A DNA stretch of 22,500 nucleotides from Cryptomeria japonica. Its lineage: Eukaryota; Streptophyta; Pinopsida; Cupressales; Cupressaceae. The position numbers were made by a program, and so were the translations under genes. The DNA lies in contig NW_026729170.1 in assembly GCF_030272615.1 (NCBI RefSeq), forward strand, positions 67,501-90,000, in the 5' to 3' direction. Under the pieces are notes generated by a model. The model made no database searches and was not told the DNA's origin. It was given only the letters and a program-made list of their open reading frames with translations. This document shows, in pieces, positions 1 through 8,584 of this stretch. The first letter of the stretch is position 1; each line of letters opens with the position of its first letter.

Positions 1-1888
1 ATAACAGGTATAGTTCCGCGGCGGCCGAGAAGACTCACCGCATAGGAATCGGGATGCGAGGCGAGGGATGCGGCGGGAAGGCCCCGACGGCTAAACGGAA
101 GAGGCTGCAGGGCCGCCTCGGAATGGTCCAAGCATCGGATGCGATTGGGACGACTACCAGTGCCAACCCCTTATCCCGCGATGCGTCCGATACACAGATA
201 GTTCCAAGGCGGCCGAGGAGCCTCACCGCATATCAATCGGGGTGCGAGGCGAGGGATGGGGCGGGAAGGCCCCAACGGCTAGACGGAAGAGGCTTCAGGG
301 CCACCTCGGAATGGTCCAAGCATCGGACGCGCTTGGGGCGACTGCCAGTGCCAACCCCTTATCCCGCGATGCGTCCGATACACAGATGGTTCCAAGGCGG
401 CCGAGGAGCCTCACCGCATAGCAATCGGGGGTGCGAGGCGAGGGATGGGGCGGGAAGGCCCCAACGGCTAGACGGAAGAGGCTTCAGGGCCGCCTAGGAA
501 TGGTCCAAGCATCGGACACGCTTGGGGCGACTACCAGTGACAGCCCCCTATCCCGCGATGCGTCCGATACGAAGATGGTTCCAAGGCGGCCGAGGAGCCT
601 CACCGCATAGCAATCGGGGTGCGAGGTGGGGGATGCGGCGAGATGGCCCCAACGGCTAGACGGAAGAGGCCACAGGGCCGCGTCGGAATAGTCCAAGCAT
701 CGGACGCGCTTGGGGCGACTACCAGTGACAACCCCTTATCCCGCGATGCGTCCGATACGAAGATAGTTCCAAGGCGGCCGAGGAGCCTCACCGCATAGCA
801 ATCGGGGTGCGAGGTGGGGGATGCGGCGAGATGGCCCCAACGGCTAGACGGAAGAGGCTGCAGGGCCGCCTCGGAATAGTCCAAGCATCGGACGCGCTTG
901 GGGCCACTACCAGTGACAACCCCTTATCCCGCGATGCGTCCGATACGAAGATAGTTCCAAGGCGGCCGAAGAGCCTCACCGCATAGCAATCGGGGTGCGA
1001 GGTGGGGGATGCGGCGAGATGGCCCCAACGGCTAGACGGAAGAGGCCACAGGGCCGCCTCGGAATAGTCCAAGCATCGGACGCGCTTGGGGCGACTACCA
1101 GTGACAACCCCTTATCCCGCGATGCGTCCGATACGAAGATAGTTCCCAGGCGGCCGAGGAGCCTCACCGCATAGCAATCGGGGTGCGAGGCGAGGGATGC
1201 GGCGAGATGGCCCCAAAGGCTAGACGGAAGAGGCTGCAGGGCTGCCTCGGAATAGTCCAAGCATCGGACGCGCTTGGGGCGACTACCACTGCCAACCCCT
1301 TATCCCGCGATGCGTCCGATACACAGATAGTTCCGAGGCGGCCGAGGAGGTGGGGGATGCAGCGAGATGGCCCCAACGGCTAGACGGAAGAGGCTGCAGG
1401 GCCGCCTCGGAATAGTCCAAGCATCGGACGCGCTTGGGGCGACTACCAGTGACAACCCCTTATCCCGCGATGCGTCCGATACACAGATAGTTCCGAGGCG
1501 GCCAAGGAGCCTCACCGCATAGCAATCGTGGTGCGAGGTGGGGGATGCGGCGAGATGGCCCCAACGGCTAGACGGAAGAGGCTGCAGGGCCGCCTCGGAA
1601 TGGTCCAAGCATCGGATGCGCTTGGGGCGACTACCACTGCCAACCCCTTATCCCGCGATGCGTCCGATACACAGATAGTTCCAAGGCGGCCGAGGAGCCT
1701 CACAGCATAGCAATCAGGGTGCGAGGCGAGGGATGCGGCGAGAAAGCCCCAACGGCTAGAGGGAAGAGGCTTCAGGTCCGCCTCGGAATGGTCCAAGCAT
1801 CGGACGCGCTTGGGGCGACTACCAGTGACAACCCCTTATCCCGCGACGCGTCCGATACACAGATAGTTCCAAGGCGGCCGAGGAGCCT

Positions 1889-3957
1889 CACCGCATAGCA
1901 ATCGGGGTGCGAGGCGAGGGATGCGGCGAGAAGGACCCAACGGCTACACGGAAGAGGCTTCGGGGCCGCCTCGGAATGGTCCAAGCATCGGACGCGCTTG
2001 GGGCGACTACCAGTGACAACCCCTTATCCCGCGACGCGTCCGATACACAGATAGTTCCAAGGCGGCCGAGGAGCCTCACCGCATAGCAATCGGGGTGCGA
2101 GGCGAGGGATGCGGCGAGAAGGACCCAACGGCTAGACGGAAGAGGCTTCGGGGCCGCCTCGGAATGGTCCAAGCATCGGACGCGCTTGGGGCGACTACCA
2201 GTGACAACCCCTTATCCCGCGACGCGTCCGATACACAGATAGTTCCAAGGCGGCCGAGGAGCCTCACCGCATAGCAATCGGGGTGCGAGGCGAGGGATGC
2301 GGCGAGAAGGACCCAACGGCTAGACGGAAGAGGCTTCGGGTCCGCCTCGGAATGGTCCAAGCATCGGACGCGCTTGGGGCGACTACCAGTGACAACCCCT
2401 TATCCCGCGACGCGTCCGATACACAGATAGTTCCAAGGCGGCCGAGGAGCCTCACCGCATAGCAATCGGGGTGCGAGGCGAGGGATGCGGCGAGAAGGAC
2501 CCAACGGCTAGACGGAAGAGGCTTCGGGTCCGCCTCGGAATGGTCCAAGCATCGGACGCGCTTGGGGCGACTACCAGTGACAACCCCTTATCCCGCGACG
2601 CGTCCGATACACAGATAGTTCCAAGGCGGCCGAGGAGCCTCACCGCATAGCAATCGGGGTGCGAGGCGAGGGATGCGGCGAGAAGGACCCAACGGCTAGA
2701 CGGAAGAGGCTTCGGGTCCGCCTCGGAATGGTCCAAGCATCGGACGCGCTTGGGGCGACTACCAGTGACAACCCCTTATCCCGCGACGCGTCCGATACAC
2801 AGATAGTTCCGAGGCGGCCGAGGAGCCTCACCGCATAGCAATCGGGGTGCGAGGCGAAGGATGCGGCGAGAAGGACCCAACGGCTAGACGGAAGAGGCTT
2901 CGGGTCCGCCTCGGAATGGTCCAAGCATCGGACGCGCTTGGGGCGACTACCAGTGACAACCCCTTATCCCGCGACGCGTCCGATACACAGATAGTTCCAA
3001 GGCGGCCGAGGAGCCTCACCGCATAGCAATCGGGGTGCGAGGCGAGGGATGCGGCGAGAAGGACCCAACGGCTAGACGGAAGAGGCTTCAGGGCCGCCTC
3101 GGAATGGTCCAAGCATCGAACGCGCTTGGGGCGACTACCAGTGACAACCCCTTATCCCGCGACGCGTCCGATACACAGATAGTTCCGAGGCGGCCGAGGA
3201 GCCTCACCGCATAGCAATCGGGGTGCGAGGCGAGGGATGCGGCGAGAAGGACCCAACGGCTAGACGGAAGAGGCTTCAGGGCCGCCTCGGAATGGTCCAA
3301 GCATCGGACGCGCTTGGGGCGACTACCAGTGACAACCCCTTATCCCGCGACGCGTCCGATACACAGATAGTTCCGAGGCGGCCGAGGAGCCTCACCGCAT
3401 AGCAATCGGGGTGCGAGGCGAGGGATGCGGCGAGAAGGACCCAACGGCTAGACGGAAGAGGCTTCAGGGCCGCCTCGGAATGGTCCAAGCATCGGACGCG
3501 CTTGGGGCGACTACCAATGACAACCCCTTATCCCGCGACGCGTCCGATACACAGATAGTTCCGAGGCGGCCGAGGAGCCTCACCGCATAGCAATCGGGGT
3601 GCGAGGCGAGGGATGCGGCGAGAAGGACCCAACGGCTAGACGGAAGAGGCTTCAGGGCCGCCTCGGAATGGTCCAAGCATCGGACGCGCTTGGGGCGACT
3701 ACCAGTGACAACCCCTTATCCCGCGACGCGTCCGATACACAGATAGTTCCGAGGCGGCCGAGGAGCCTCACCGCATAGCAATCGGGGTGCGAGGCGAGGG
3801 ATGCGGCGAGAAGGACCCAACGGCTAGACGGAAGAGGCTTCAGGGCCGCCTCGGAATGGTCCAAGCATCGGACGCGCTTGGGGCGACTACCGTTGCCAAC
3901 CCCTTATCCCGCGATGCGTCTGATACACAGATAGTTCCGAGGCGGCCGAGGAGCCTC
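1889..3957. repeat. Homogenised block of the 188-bp array
   Basis: Eleven consecutive units have exact 188-bp spacing and few differences. They share CCGCGACGCGTCC where units to the left, and the last unit near 3910, have CCGCGATGCGTC. Inside the block, graded variants (TTCCAAGG to TTCCGAGG; CTTCGGGG, CTTCGGGT, CTTCAGGG) run in contiguous patches. This is the pattern expected from local unequal exchange or gene conversion. Confidence 0.85.
3281..3382. repeat. Inverted arm pair inside the 188-bp unit (representative)
   Basis: Arms 3281-3312 and 3351-3382 are both 32 nt. The outer 12 bases (GCCGCCTCGGAA) and inner 10 bases (ATCGGACGCG) pair perfectly around a symmetrical 10 x 10 nt mismatched centre, with a 38-nt loop. 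The pair recurs at the same place in most units. In units with TTCCAAGG the changed position would be a G-U wobble in a minus-strand transcript but a C-A mismatch in a plus-strand one. Confidence 0.7.
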
Positions 3958-4222
3958 ACCGCATAGCAATCGGGTTGCGAGGCAGATTATTGGGAAGGGA
4001 ACCCCCTGGGATGCGGCTCAAGCAGTGCCCAAAGGGACTGGAATGCGGAATCACATCGAGAGACCCAAATGCTATACGAGGGCTCAAATCGAATTATCGA
4101 TTTGGCCACGACATGGACGCATCGGAACGACTACCTTTGCCGAACCACTCGCAATTGCATCCATACCGAAACCAATAGACATTTCCGTTAGAGCCCTCGC
4201 ATAGCATTCGGGAATCTCGCAT

Positions 4223-4310
4223 GCCCCTCTAAATCGACCAATGCTGGCGCTCAATGAAAATCCGAGCGCTACCACCGTTCGAGCGCCAGCATTGGTCGAG
4301 TTAGAGGGGC
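4223..4310 (-). other. Strong stem-loop 32 bp from the leftmost box
   Basis: Arms 4223-4252 and 4281-4310 are 30 nt each and pair at 29 of 30 positions around a 28-nt loop. The right arm ends 32 bases before the TATATAAG at 4343. Read on the minus strand it would form just downstream of the putative initiation site, in the first ~120 nt of the leader. Homologous, weaker stems occur at 4707-4801 and 5148-5241. Confidence 0.85.
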
Positions 4311-4338
4311 ACGGGGGAGAATGCTCCAGTCAACACCT

Positions 4339-4350
4339 CCCCTATATAAG
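4339..4350 (-). promoter_or_regulatory. Putative Pol I promoter core 1 (35S-gene-proximal)
   Basis: On the minus strand this reads CTTATATAGGGG, matching the plant Pol I initiation consensus TATATA(A/G)GGGG. It is the leftmost of 13 copies, so it is the best candidate for the main promoter if 18S lies to the left. Flank type is AAGTTATTTGTCCGATTCTC on the + strand. The alternative is a Pol II TATA box read on the + strand. Confidence 0.5.
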
Positions 4351-4706
4351 TTATTTGTCCGATTCTCGCACAACCGTAGTCTGCCTCGTCGAATCAAACA
4401 ACGGTCCCAGATTCCGACTTCCGTTCCGTAGAGACCCAAAAGCTAGATGGAGGCTCGCAAGAAAGAGAGTCGGCGCATAGCAATCGGGTTTCTCGAACGT
4501 TTAGGGACCGAGCTCACTTGCGGATAGGGCAAAATCCGCCAAGCAACCCAAAAGCTAGACGGGGGCTCGAATCGAATCGCCTAGGCGGCCACAACAACGA
4601 CGTGTTGGATCGACTACCAGTGCCAAACCATTCAGCAAGACTAGTCTGTGTCGAGGCCGGATAGAGATTCTCAGAGAGCGCCCGCATAGCATTTAGGAGA
4701 CCTGCC

Positions 4707-4801
4707 GCGTCCCTCACACTCGACAAATGGTGGTGCACGTTTATAAATCCGAGCGATCCCAACCCTTTCAAGCACCAACATCGGTCGAGATAGAGGGGCA
4801 C
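4707..4801 (-). other. Homologous stem-loop, second repeat
   Basis: Arms 4707-4736 and 4772-4801 pair at about 22 of 30 positions with a 35-nt loop, and end 31 bases before the box at 4833. Relative to the first copy, a C:G pair near the loop end has become T:A in both arms, one covarying change. Confidence 0.7.
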
Positions 4802-4828
4802 GGAGGGGGCTGCGTGAGACAACACAGT

Positions 4829-4840
4829 CCCCTATATAAG
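4829..4840 (-). promoter_or_regulatory. Putative Pol I promoter core 2
   Basis: Same core and same AAGTTATTTG flank as the box at 4343, in the second ~460-bp repeat. The preceding + strand bases are CAGT rather than ACCT. Confidence 0.48.
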
Positions 4841-5147
4841 TTATTTGTCCGATTCTCACACATCCGAAGAATGGTCATCAAATCGGACAACAGCCCAAAC
4901 TTCCGACTTCCGTCCCAGAAAGCCCAAGAGCTATCTAAAACGTTCATGGCCGGAACTCGATCGCGGCTATACCAGTCCGCCAAGCAACCCAAAAGCTAGA
5001 CTGGAGCTCTAGTCGAATCACCTCTGTGGCCATTGCAAGGACGTGTTGGAGCGACTACCATTGCCGAACCATTCCGCAGGTCGAGTCCATACCAAGGCCG
5101 CATAGAGATTCACGATGAGCTCCTGCATAGCAATCAGGAGACTTGCC

Positions 5148-5241
5148 GTGTCCATCACAATCGATAAATCCTGGTGCAAGATTTTTGCATCCGAGCGCTC
5201 CAACCAGTCGAGCACCAGCATCAATCGACATAAACGGGCAC
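5148..5241 (-). other. Homologous stem-loop, third repeat
   Basis: Arms 5148-5177 and 5212-5241 pair at about 20 of 30 positions. The outer and loop-proximal ends stay paired while the middle has decayed. The right arm ends 32 bases before the box at 5274. Confidence 0.6.
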
Positions 5242-5269
5242 GGGGGGAGGATGCTCGAGAACACTACCT

Positions 5270-5281
5270 CCCCTATATAAG
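5270..5281 (-). promoter_or_regulatory. Putative Pol I promoter core 3
   Basis: Third copy with the AAGTTATTTG flank. It is the last of the gene-proximal subtype before the AAGCTATTTG subtype begins. Confidence 0.48.
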
Positions 5282-5379
5282 TTATTTGTCCGATTCTCAA
5301 GCAGCCGAAGTCTGGTCATCGAATCGGGTCAAAGACCACAACTTCCGACTTTACCCACAATGCAAGTCATCGAATCGAA

Positions 5380-5720
5380 CATCGGCCCCCGAGTCGGACT
5401 CCATGCGTATGTCAGGTCATCGGACCCAAATTCCGCCTTCCTGCGCATAGGCGGGCCATCAATATCAACTCGGTCATCGGACCCAAACTCCGCCTTTTTG
5501 CGTATGGCACGCCTTCAAATCGGTCATCGGACCCAAATTCCGCCTTCCTGTGCATGGCGGGCCATCAACATCAACTCGGTCATCGGACCCAAATTCCGCC
5601 TTTCTGCGCATGGCACGCCATCAACTCGGTCATCGGACCCAAATTCCGCCTTCCTGCGCATGGCAGGTCATCGGACACAAATTCAGACCTCGCCAATATG
5701 CCTACGTATCGAATCGGTCA
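5380..5720. repeat. Short tandem repeat with GGTCATCGGACCCAAATTCCG core
   Basis: The core GGTCATCGGAC begins at 5415, 5472, 5522, 5578, 5628, 5666 and 5716, giving steps of 57, 50, 56, 50, 38 and 50 bp. The alternating 56/50 steps suggest a two-unit higher-order pattern. The last two cores are also the left part of the 311-bp repeat, so this array probably grew out of that repeat or the reverse. Confidence 0.9.
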
Positions 5721-5815
5721 TCGGACCCAACTTCCGACTTCATCCATACTGTAGGGTCTTTGAGGTTGGCGCGGTGCGCTCAACCCAGGGAGTCGACCCA
5801 TCGAAGCATACACCT

Positions 5816-5827
5816 CCCCTATATAAG
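5816..5827 (-). promoter_or_regulatory. Putative spacer Pol I promoter core 4
   Basis: Minus strand CTTATATAGGGG. First box of the AAGCTATTTGTCCGATTCCC flank subtype, in 311-bp unit 1. Confidence 0.47.
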
Positions 5828-6126
5828 CTATTTGTCCGATTCCCACACCTGTGTAGTTTGCACCTCTGACCAGGACATCGACCCCAACTTCCGAACTCGA
5901 CTGCAACGACGGCACCAGCGCCTTGGTGCGCACCTTGCGACGCACAGTCCCAACATTCGCCTTCCTGCACATGGCAGGTCATCGGACCCAAATTCCGACC
6001 TCGCGAGTATGCCTACATATCGAATCGGTCATCGGACCCAACTTCCGACTTCATCCATACCGTAGGGTCTTTGAGGTTGGCGCGGTGCGCTCAACCCGGG
6101 GAGTCGACCCAACGAAGCATACACCT

Positions 6127-6138
6127 CCCCTATATAAG
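6127..6138 (-). promoter_or_regulatory. Putative spacer Pol I promoter core 5
   Basis: Same core, 311 bp from the previous box, in 311-bp unit 2. Confidence 0.47.
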
Positions 6139-6437
6139 CTATTTGTCCGATTCCCACACCTGTGTAGTTTGCACCTCCGATCAAGACATCGACCCCAACT
6201 TCCGAACTCGCCTCCAACGACCGAACCAGCGCCTTGGTGCGCACCTTGCAACGCACAGTGCCAACATTCGCCTTCCTGCACGTGGCAGGTCATCGGACCC
6301 AAATTCCGACCTCGCGAGTATGCCTACATATCGAATCGGTCATCGGACCCAACTTCCGACTTCATCCATACCGTAGGGTCTTTGAGGTTGGCGCGGTGCG
6401 CTCAACCCGGGGAGTCGACCCAACGAAGCATACACCT

Positions 6438-6449
6438 CCCCTATATAAG
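6438..6449 (-). promoter_or_regulatory. Putative spacer Pol I promoter core 6
   Basis: Same core in 311-bp unit 3. The + strand sequence after ACACCTGTGTAG reads CTTGC instead of TTTGC. Confidence 0.47.
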
Positions 6450-6748
6450 CTATTTGTCCGATTCCCACACCTGTGTAGCTTGCACCTCCGATCAGGACAT
6501 CGACCCCAACTTCCGAACTCGACTAAAAAGACCGCACCAGCGCCTTGGTGTGCACCTTGCAACGCACAGTGTCAACATTCGCCTTCCTGCACATGGCAGG
6601 TCATCGGACCCAAATTCCGACCTCATGAGCATACCTACTAATCGAATCGGTCATCGGACCCAACTTCCGACTTCATCCATACCGTAGGGTCTTTGAGGTT
6701 GGCGCGGTGCGCTCAACCTGGGGAGTCGACCCATCGAAGCATACACCT

Positions 6749-6760
6749 CCCCTATATAAG
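6749..6760 (-). promoter_or_regulatory. Putative spacer Pol I promoter core 7
   Basis: Same core in 311-bp unit 4, which carries the minisatellite insertion on its right. The next box is 897 bp away rather than 311. Confidence 0.47.
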
Positions 6761-6865
6761 CTATTTGTCCGATTCCGACACCTGTGTAGTTTGCACCTCC
6801 GCTCAGGACATCGACCCCAACTTCCGAACTCGCCTGCAACGACCGAACCAGCGCCTTGGTGCGCA

Positions 6866-7510
6866 CCAAAAGTGCGCACTTTTGGAGGGCACTTTTCTGC
6901 GCTCCAAAGGTGCGCACTTTTGGAGGGCACTTTTTGGAGGGCACTTTTCTGCGCTCCAAAGGTGCGCACTTTTGGAGGGCACTTTTTGGAGGGCACTTTT
7001 CTGCGCTCCAAAGGTGCGCACTTTTGGAGGGCACTTTTTGGAGGGCACTTTTCTGCGCTCCAAAGGTGCGCACTTTTGGAGGGCACTTTTTGGAGGGCAC
7101 TTTTCTGCGCTCCAAAGGTGCGCACTTTTGGAGGGCACTTTTTGGAGGGCACTTTTCTGCGCTCCAAAGGTGCGCACTTTTGGAGGGCACTTTTTGGAGG
7201 GCACTTTTCTGCGCTCCAAAGGTGCGCACTTTTGGAGGGCACTTTTTGGAGGGCACTTTTCTGCGCTCCAAAGGTGCGCACTTTTGGAGGGCACTTTTTG
7301 GAGGGCACTTTTCTGCGCTCCAAAGGTGCGCACTTTTGGAGGGCACTTTTTGGAGGGCACTTTTCTGCGCTCCAAAGGTGCGCACTTTTGGAGGGCACTT
7401 TTTGGAGGGCACTTTTCTGCGCTCCAAAGGTGCGCACTTTTGGAGGGCACTTTTGTGCACTCCAAAGGTGCGCACTTTTGGAGGGCACTTTTCCTGTGCT
7501 CCAAAGGTGC
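6866..7510. repeat. 52-bp near-palindromic minisatellite
   Basis: GCTCCAAAGG recurs at 6901, 6953, 7005 and every 52 bp to 7421: ten exact 52-bp periods with almost no variation. Shorter variant units follow, at 38 and 39 bp spacing (7459, 7498), which lack a 14-bp internal duplication. Each unit contains a 24-bp imperfect palindrome, CTCCAAAG and CTTTTGGAG around TGCGCA, with 11 of 12 pairs formed. Open frames run through all six frames because the unit lacks stops; they are not genes. Confidence 0.97.
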
Positions 7511-7645
7511 ACACCTAGGTGAGCACCTTCGACCACACCTTGTAGCACACCAAACTCTGACTTTCGACTTCATCCGCAATGCAGGGTCTTTGAGGTTGGC
7601 GCAATGCGCACAACCAGGGGAGTCGACCCATCAAACCCAACACCT

Positions 7646-7657
7646 CCCCTATATAAG
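7646..7657 (-). promoter_or_regulatory. Putative spacer Pol I promoter core 8
   Basis: Same core in the first 157-bp unit. The flank is now TTTGTCTGATTCTCATACATG. Confidence 0.45.
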
Positions 7658-7802
7658 CTATTTGTCTGATTCTCATACATGCGTAGCCTGCAGGAGCAAT
7701 TAGGACATCGACCCCAACTTTCGGCTTCTAAACGAAAACAAGGTCTTTGAGGTTGGTGTAATGCGAACAACTAGGGGAGTCAACCCATCAAACCCAACAC
7801 CT

Positions 7803-7814
7803 CCCCTATATAAG
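7803..7814 (-). promoter_or_regulatory. Putative spacer Pol I promoter core 9
   Basis: Same core, 157 bp from the previous box. Confidence 0.45.
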
Positions 7815-7959
7815 CTATTTGTCTGATTCTCATACATGTGTAGTCTACAGGAGCAATTAGGACATCGACCCCAACTTTTGACTTCTTAACGAAAACAAGG
7901 TCTTTGAGGTTGACGTAATGCGCACAACCAGGGGAGTCGACCCATCAAACCCAACACCT

Positions 7960-7971
7960 CCCCTATATAAG
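7960..7971 (-). promoter_or_regulatory. Putative spacer Pol I promoter core 10
   Basis: Same core, 157 bp from the previous box, with the TTTGTCCGATTC flank rather than TTTGTCTGATTC. Confidence 0.45.
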
Positions 7972-8116
7972 CTATTTGTCCGATTCTCATACATGTGTAG
8001 CCTGCAGGAGCCATTAGGACATTGACCCCAACTTTTGACTTCTTAACGAAAACAAGGTCTTTGAGGTTGGCGTAATGCGCACAACCAAGGGAGTTGACCC
8101 ATCAAACCCAACACCT

Positions 8117-8128
8117 CCCCTATATAAG
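8117..8128 (-). promoter_or_regulatory. Putative spacer Pol I promoter core 11
   Basis: Same core, 157 bp from the previous box. Followed by the longer 220-bp spacing. Confidence 0.45.
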
Positions 8129-8336
8129 CTATTTGTCTGATTCTCATACATGTGTAGCCTGCAACAACGATTAGGACATCCACCCCAACTTCTGAATTCG
8201 TCTGCGTTGACCGCACCAAAGGTGCACGCCTTGGTGCTCACCAAAATCCGACTTCCGACTTCTTCTGCTATGCGGGGTCTTTGAGGTTGGCGCAGTGCGC
8301 ACAACCAGGGGAGTCAACCCACCGAATGCAACACCT

Positions 8337-8348
8337 CCCCTATATAAG
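8337..8348 (-). promoter_or_regulatory. Putative spacer Pol I promoter core 12
   Basis: Same core, 220 bp from the previous box. Confidence 0.45.
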
Positions 8349-8493
8349 CTATTTGTCTGATTCTCATACATGCGTAGACTGCAGCAATGATTAGGACATC
8401 CACCCCAACTTTTGACTTCTTAAACAAGACAGGGTCTTTGAAGTTGGTGCAGTGCACACAACCAGGGGAGTCGACCCATCAAACGCAACACCT

Positions 8494-8506
8494 CCCCTAT
8501 ATAAAG
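8494..8506 (-). promoter_or_regulatory. Putative spacer Pol I promoter core 13 (variant)
   Basis: The outermost copy has one extra A (TATATAAAG on +; CTTTATATAGGGG on -). The TATATAGGGG part is unchanged on the minus strand, whereas the base after a + strand TATATAA would shift. Confidence 0.42.
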
Positions 8507-8584
8507 CTATTTGTCCGATTCTCATACGTGTAGTCTGCAGCAGCGATTAGGACATCGACCCCAACTTCCGAATTCGTTTGCATT

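Larger units (their letters stand above)
1..3985. repeat. 188-bp tandem repeat array (about 21 copies)
   Basis: The anchor CACCGCATAG (or a one- or two-base variant) starts at 36, 224, 412, 601, 789, 977, 1165, 1513, 1701, 1889 and then every 188 bp to 3957. Two length changes occur: one extra G near 428, and a 28-bp deletion that removes the anchor expected near 1353. Copies left of about 1700 vary more than those from 1889 to 3769. After about 3985 the sequence departs from the unit. Each unit holds a 32-nt inverted arm pair. Short blocks are shared with the promoter-bearing repeats to the right, such as CGACTACCAGTGCCAA and GCTAGACGG. The 94-residue minus-strand frames recurring every 188 bp are by-products of a unit whose minus-strand frame lacks a stop over 1.5 units. 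If the boxes at 4.3-8.5 kb are Pol I promoters, this array lies in the external transcribed spacer of a minus-strand 35S unit; that placement is inferred. Confidence 0.96.
3986..5300 (-). repeat. Three diverged ~440-490-bp promoter-bearing repeats
   Basis: Three related units contain the same ordered landmarks: a CCCAAA(A/T)GCTA block (about 4065, 4546, 4988), a CGACTACC block, a CGCATAGCA-like block, an inverted repeat, and TATATAAGTTATTTG (4343, 4833, 5274). Spacing between boxes is 490 and then 441 bp. A further CCCAAAAGCTAGATGG fragment at about 4435 suggests older rearrangement. Several landmarks are also in the 188-bp unit to the left. No protein or RNA gene is recognised. I infer promoter-proximal spacer repeats of an rDNA unit read on the minus strand. 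Confidence 0.8.
5659..6860. repeat. 311-bp tandem repeats with a promoter box in each
   Basis: Boxes at 5820, 6131, 6442 and 6753 are spaced exactly 311 bp. Each unit contains two GGTCATCGGACCCAA cores, then GGGTCTTTGAGGTTGGCG, a GGAGTCGACCCA block, the box, ACACCTGTGTAG, ACATCGACCCCAACTTCCGA, and a CGCCTTGGTGCGCACC segment that is a local palindrome. Three full periods plus part of a fourth are present. The fourth unit is interrupted by the 52-bp minisatellite exactly at its GGTGCGCACC segment. Confidence 0.95.
7560..8575. repeat. 157-bp tandem repeats with a promoter box in each
   Basis: Boxes at 7650, 7807, 7964, 8121, 8341 and 8498 have steps of 157, 157, 157, 220 and 157 bp. Landmarks are GGTCTTTGAGGTTGGCG, CAACCAGGGGAGTCGACCC, ACACCTCCCCTATATAAGC, TTCTCATACATG and GACATCGACCCCAACTT. 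These are the same blocks in the same order as the box-bearing part of the 311-bp unit, so the 157-bp unit looks like its shortened relative. The 220-bp step carries 63 extra bases with CGCACCAAAGGTGCACGCC. Confidence 0.95.

Noticed and set aside
1-3864. Recurring 70- and 94-residue minus-strand frames in the 188-bp array
   Set aside because: Exact by-products of the repeat period: each starts in one unit and stops in the next. No start context or composition supports coding.
4060-5060. tRNA-like B-box words (CTCGAATCGAATC) near 4090, 4570 and 5010
   Set aside because: No cloverleaf, A box or T run in register; they are part of the ~460-bp repeat.
5415-5725. CRISPR-like spaced repeats
   Set aside because: Plant nuclear context, spacers that are themselves repeats, and irregular steps; no cas-like gene.
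6651-7703. Frames of 220-336 codons over the 52-bp minisatellite
   Set aside because: The unit has no stop in most frames. Because 52 is not a multiple of 3, the translation cycles through the three frames of one sequence.
4339-8506. TATATAAG as + strand Pol II or Pol III TATA boxes for short RNA genes
   Set aside because: No conserved transcript body follows on the + strand, no snRNA upstream element was seen, and the minus strand fits the Pol I consensus better. Kept only as an alternative.
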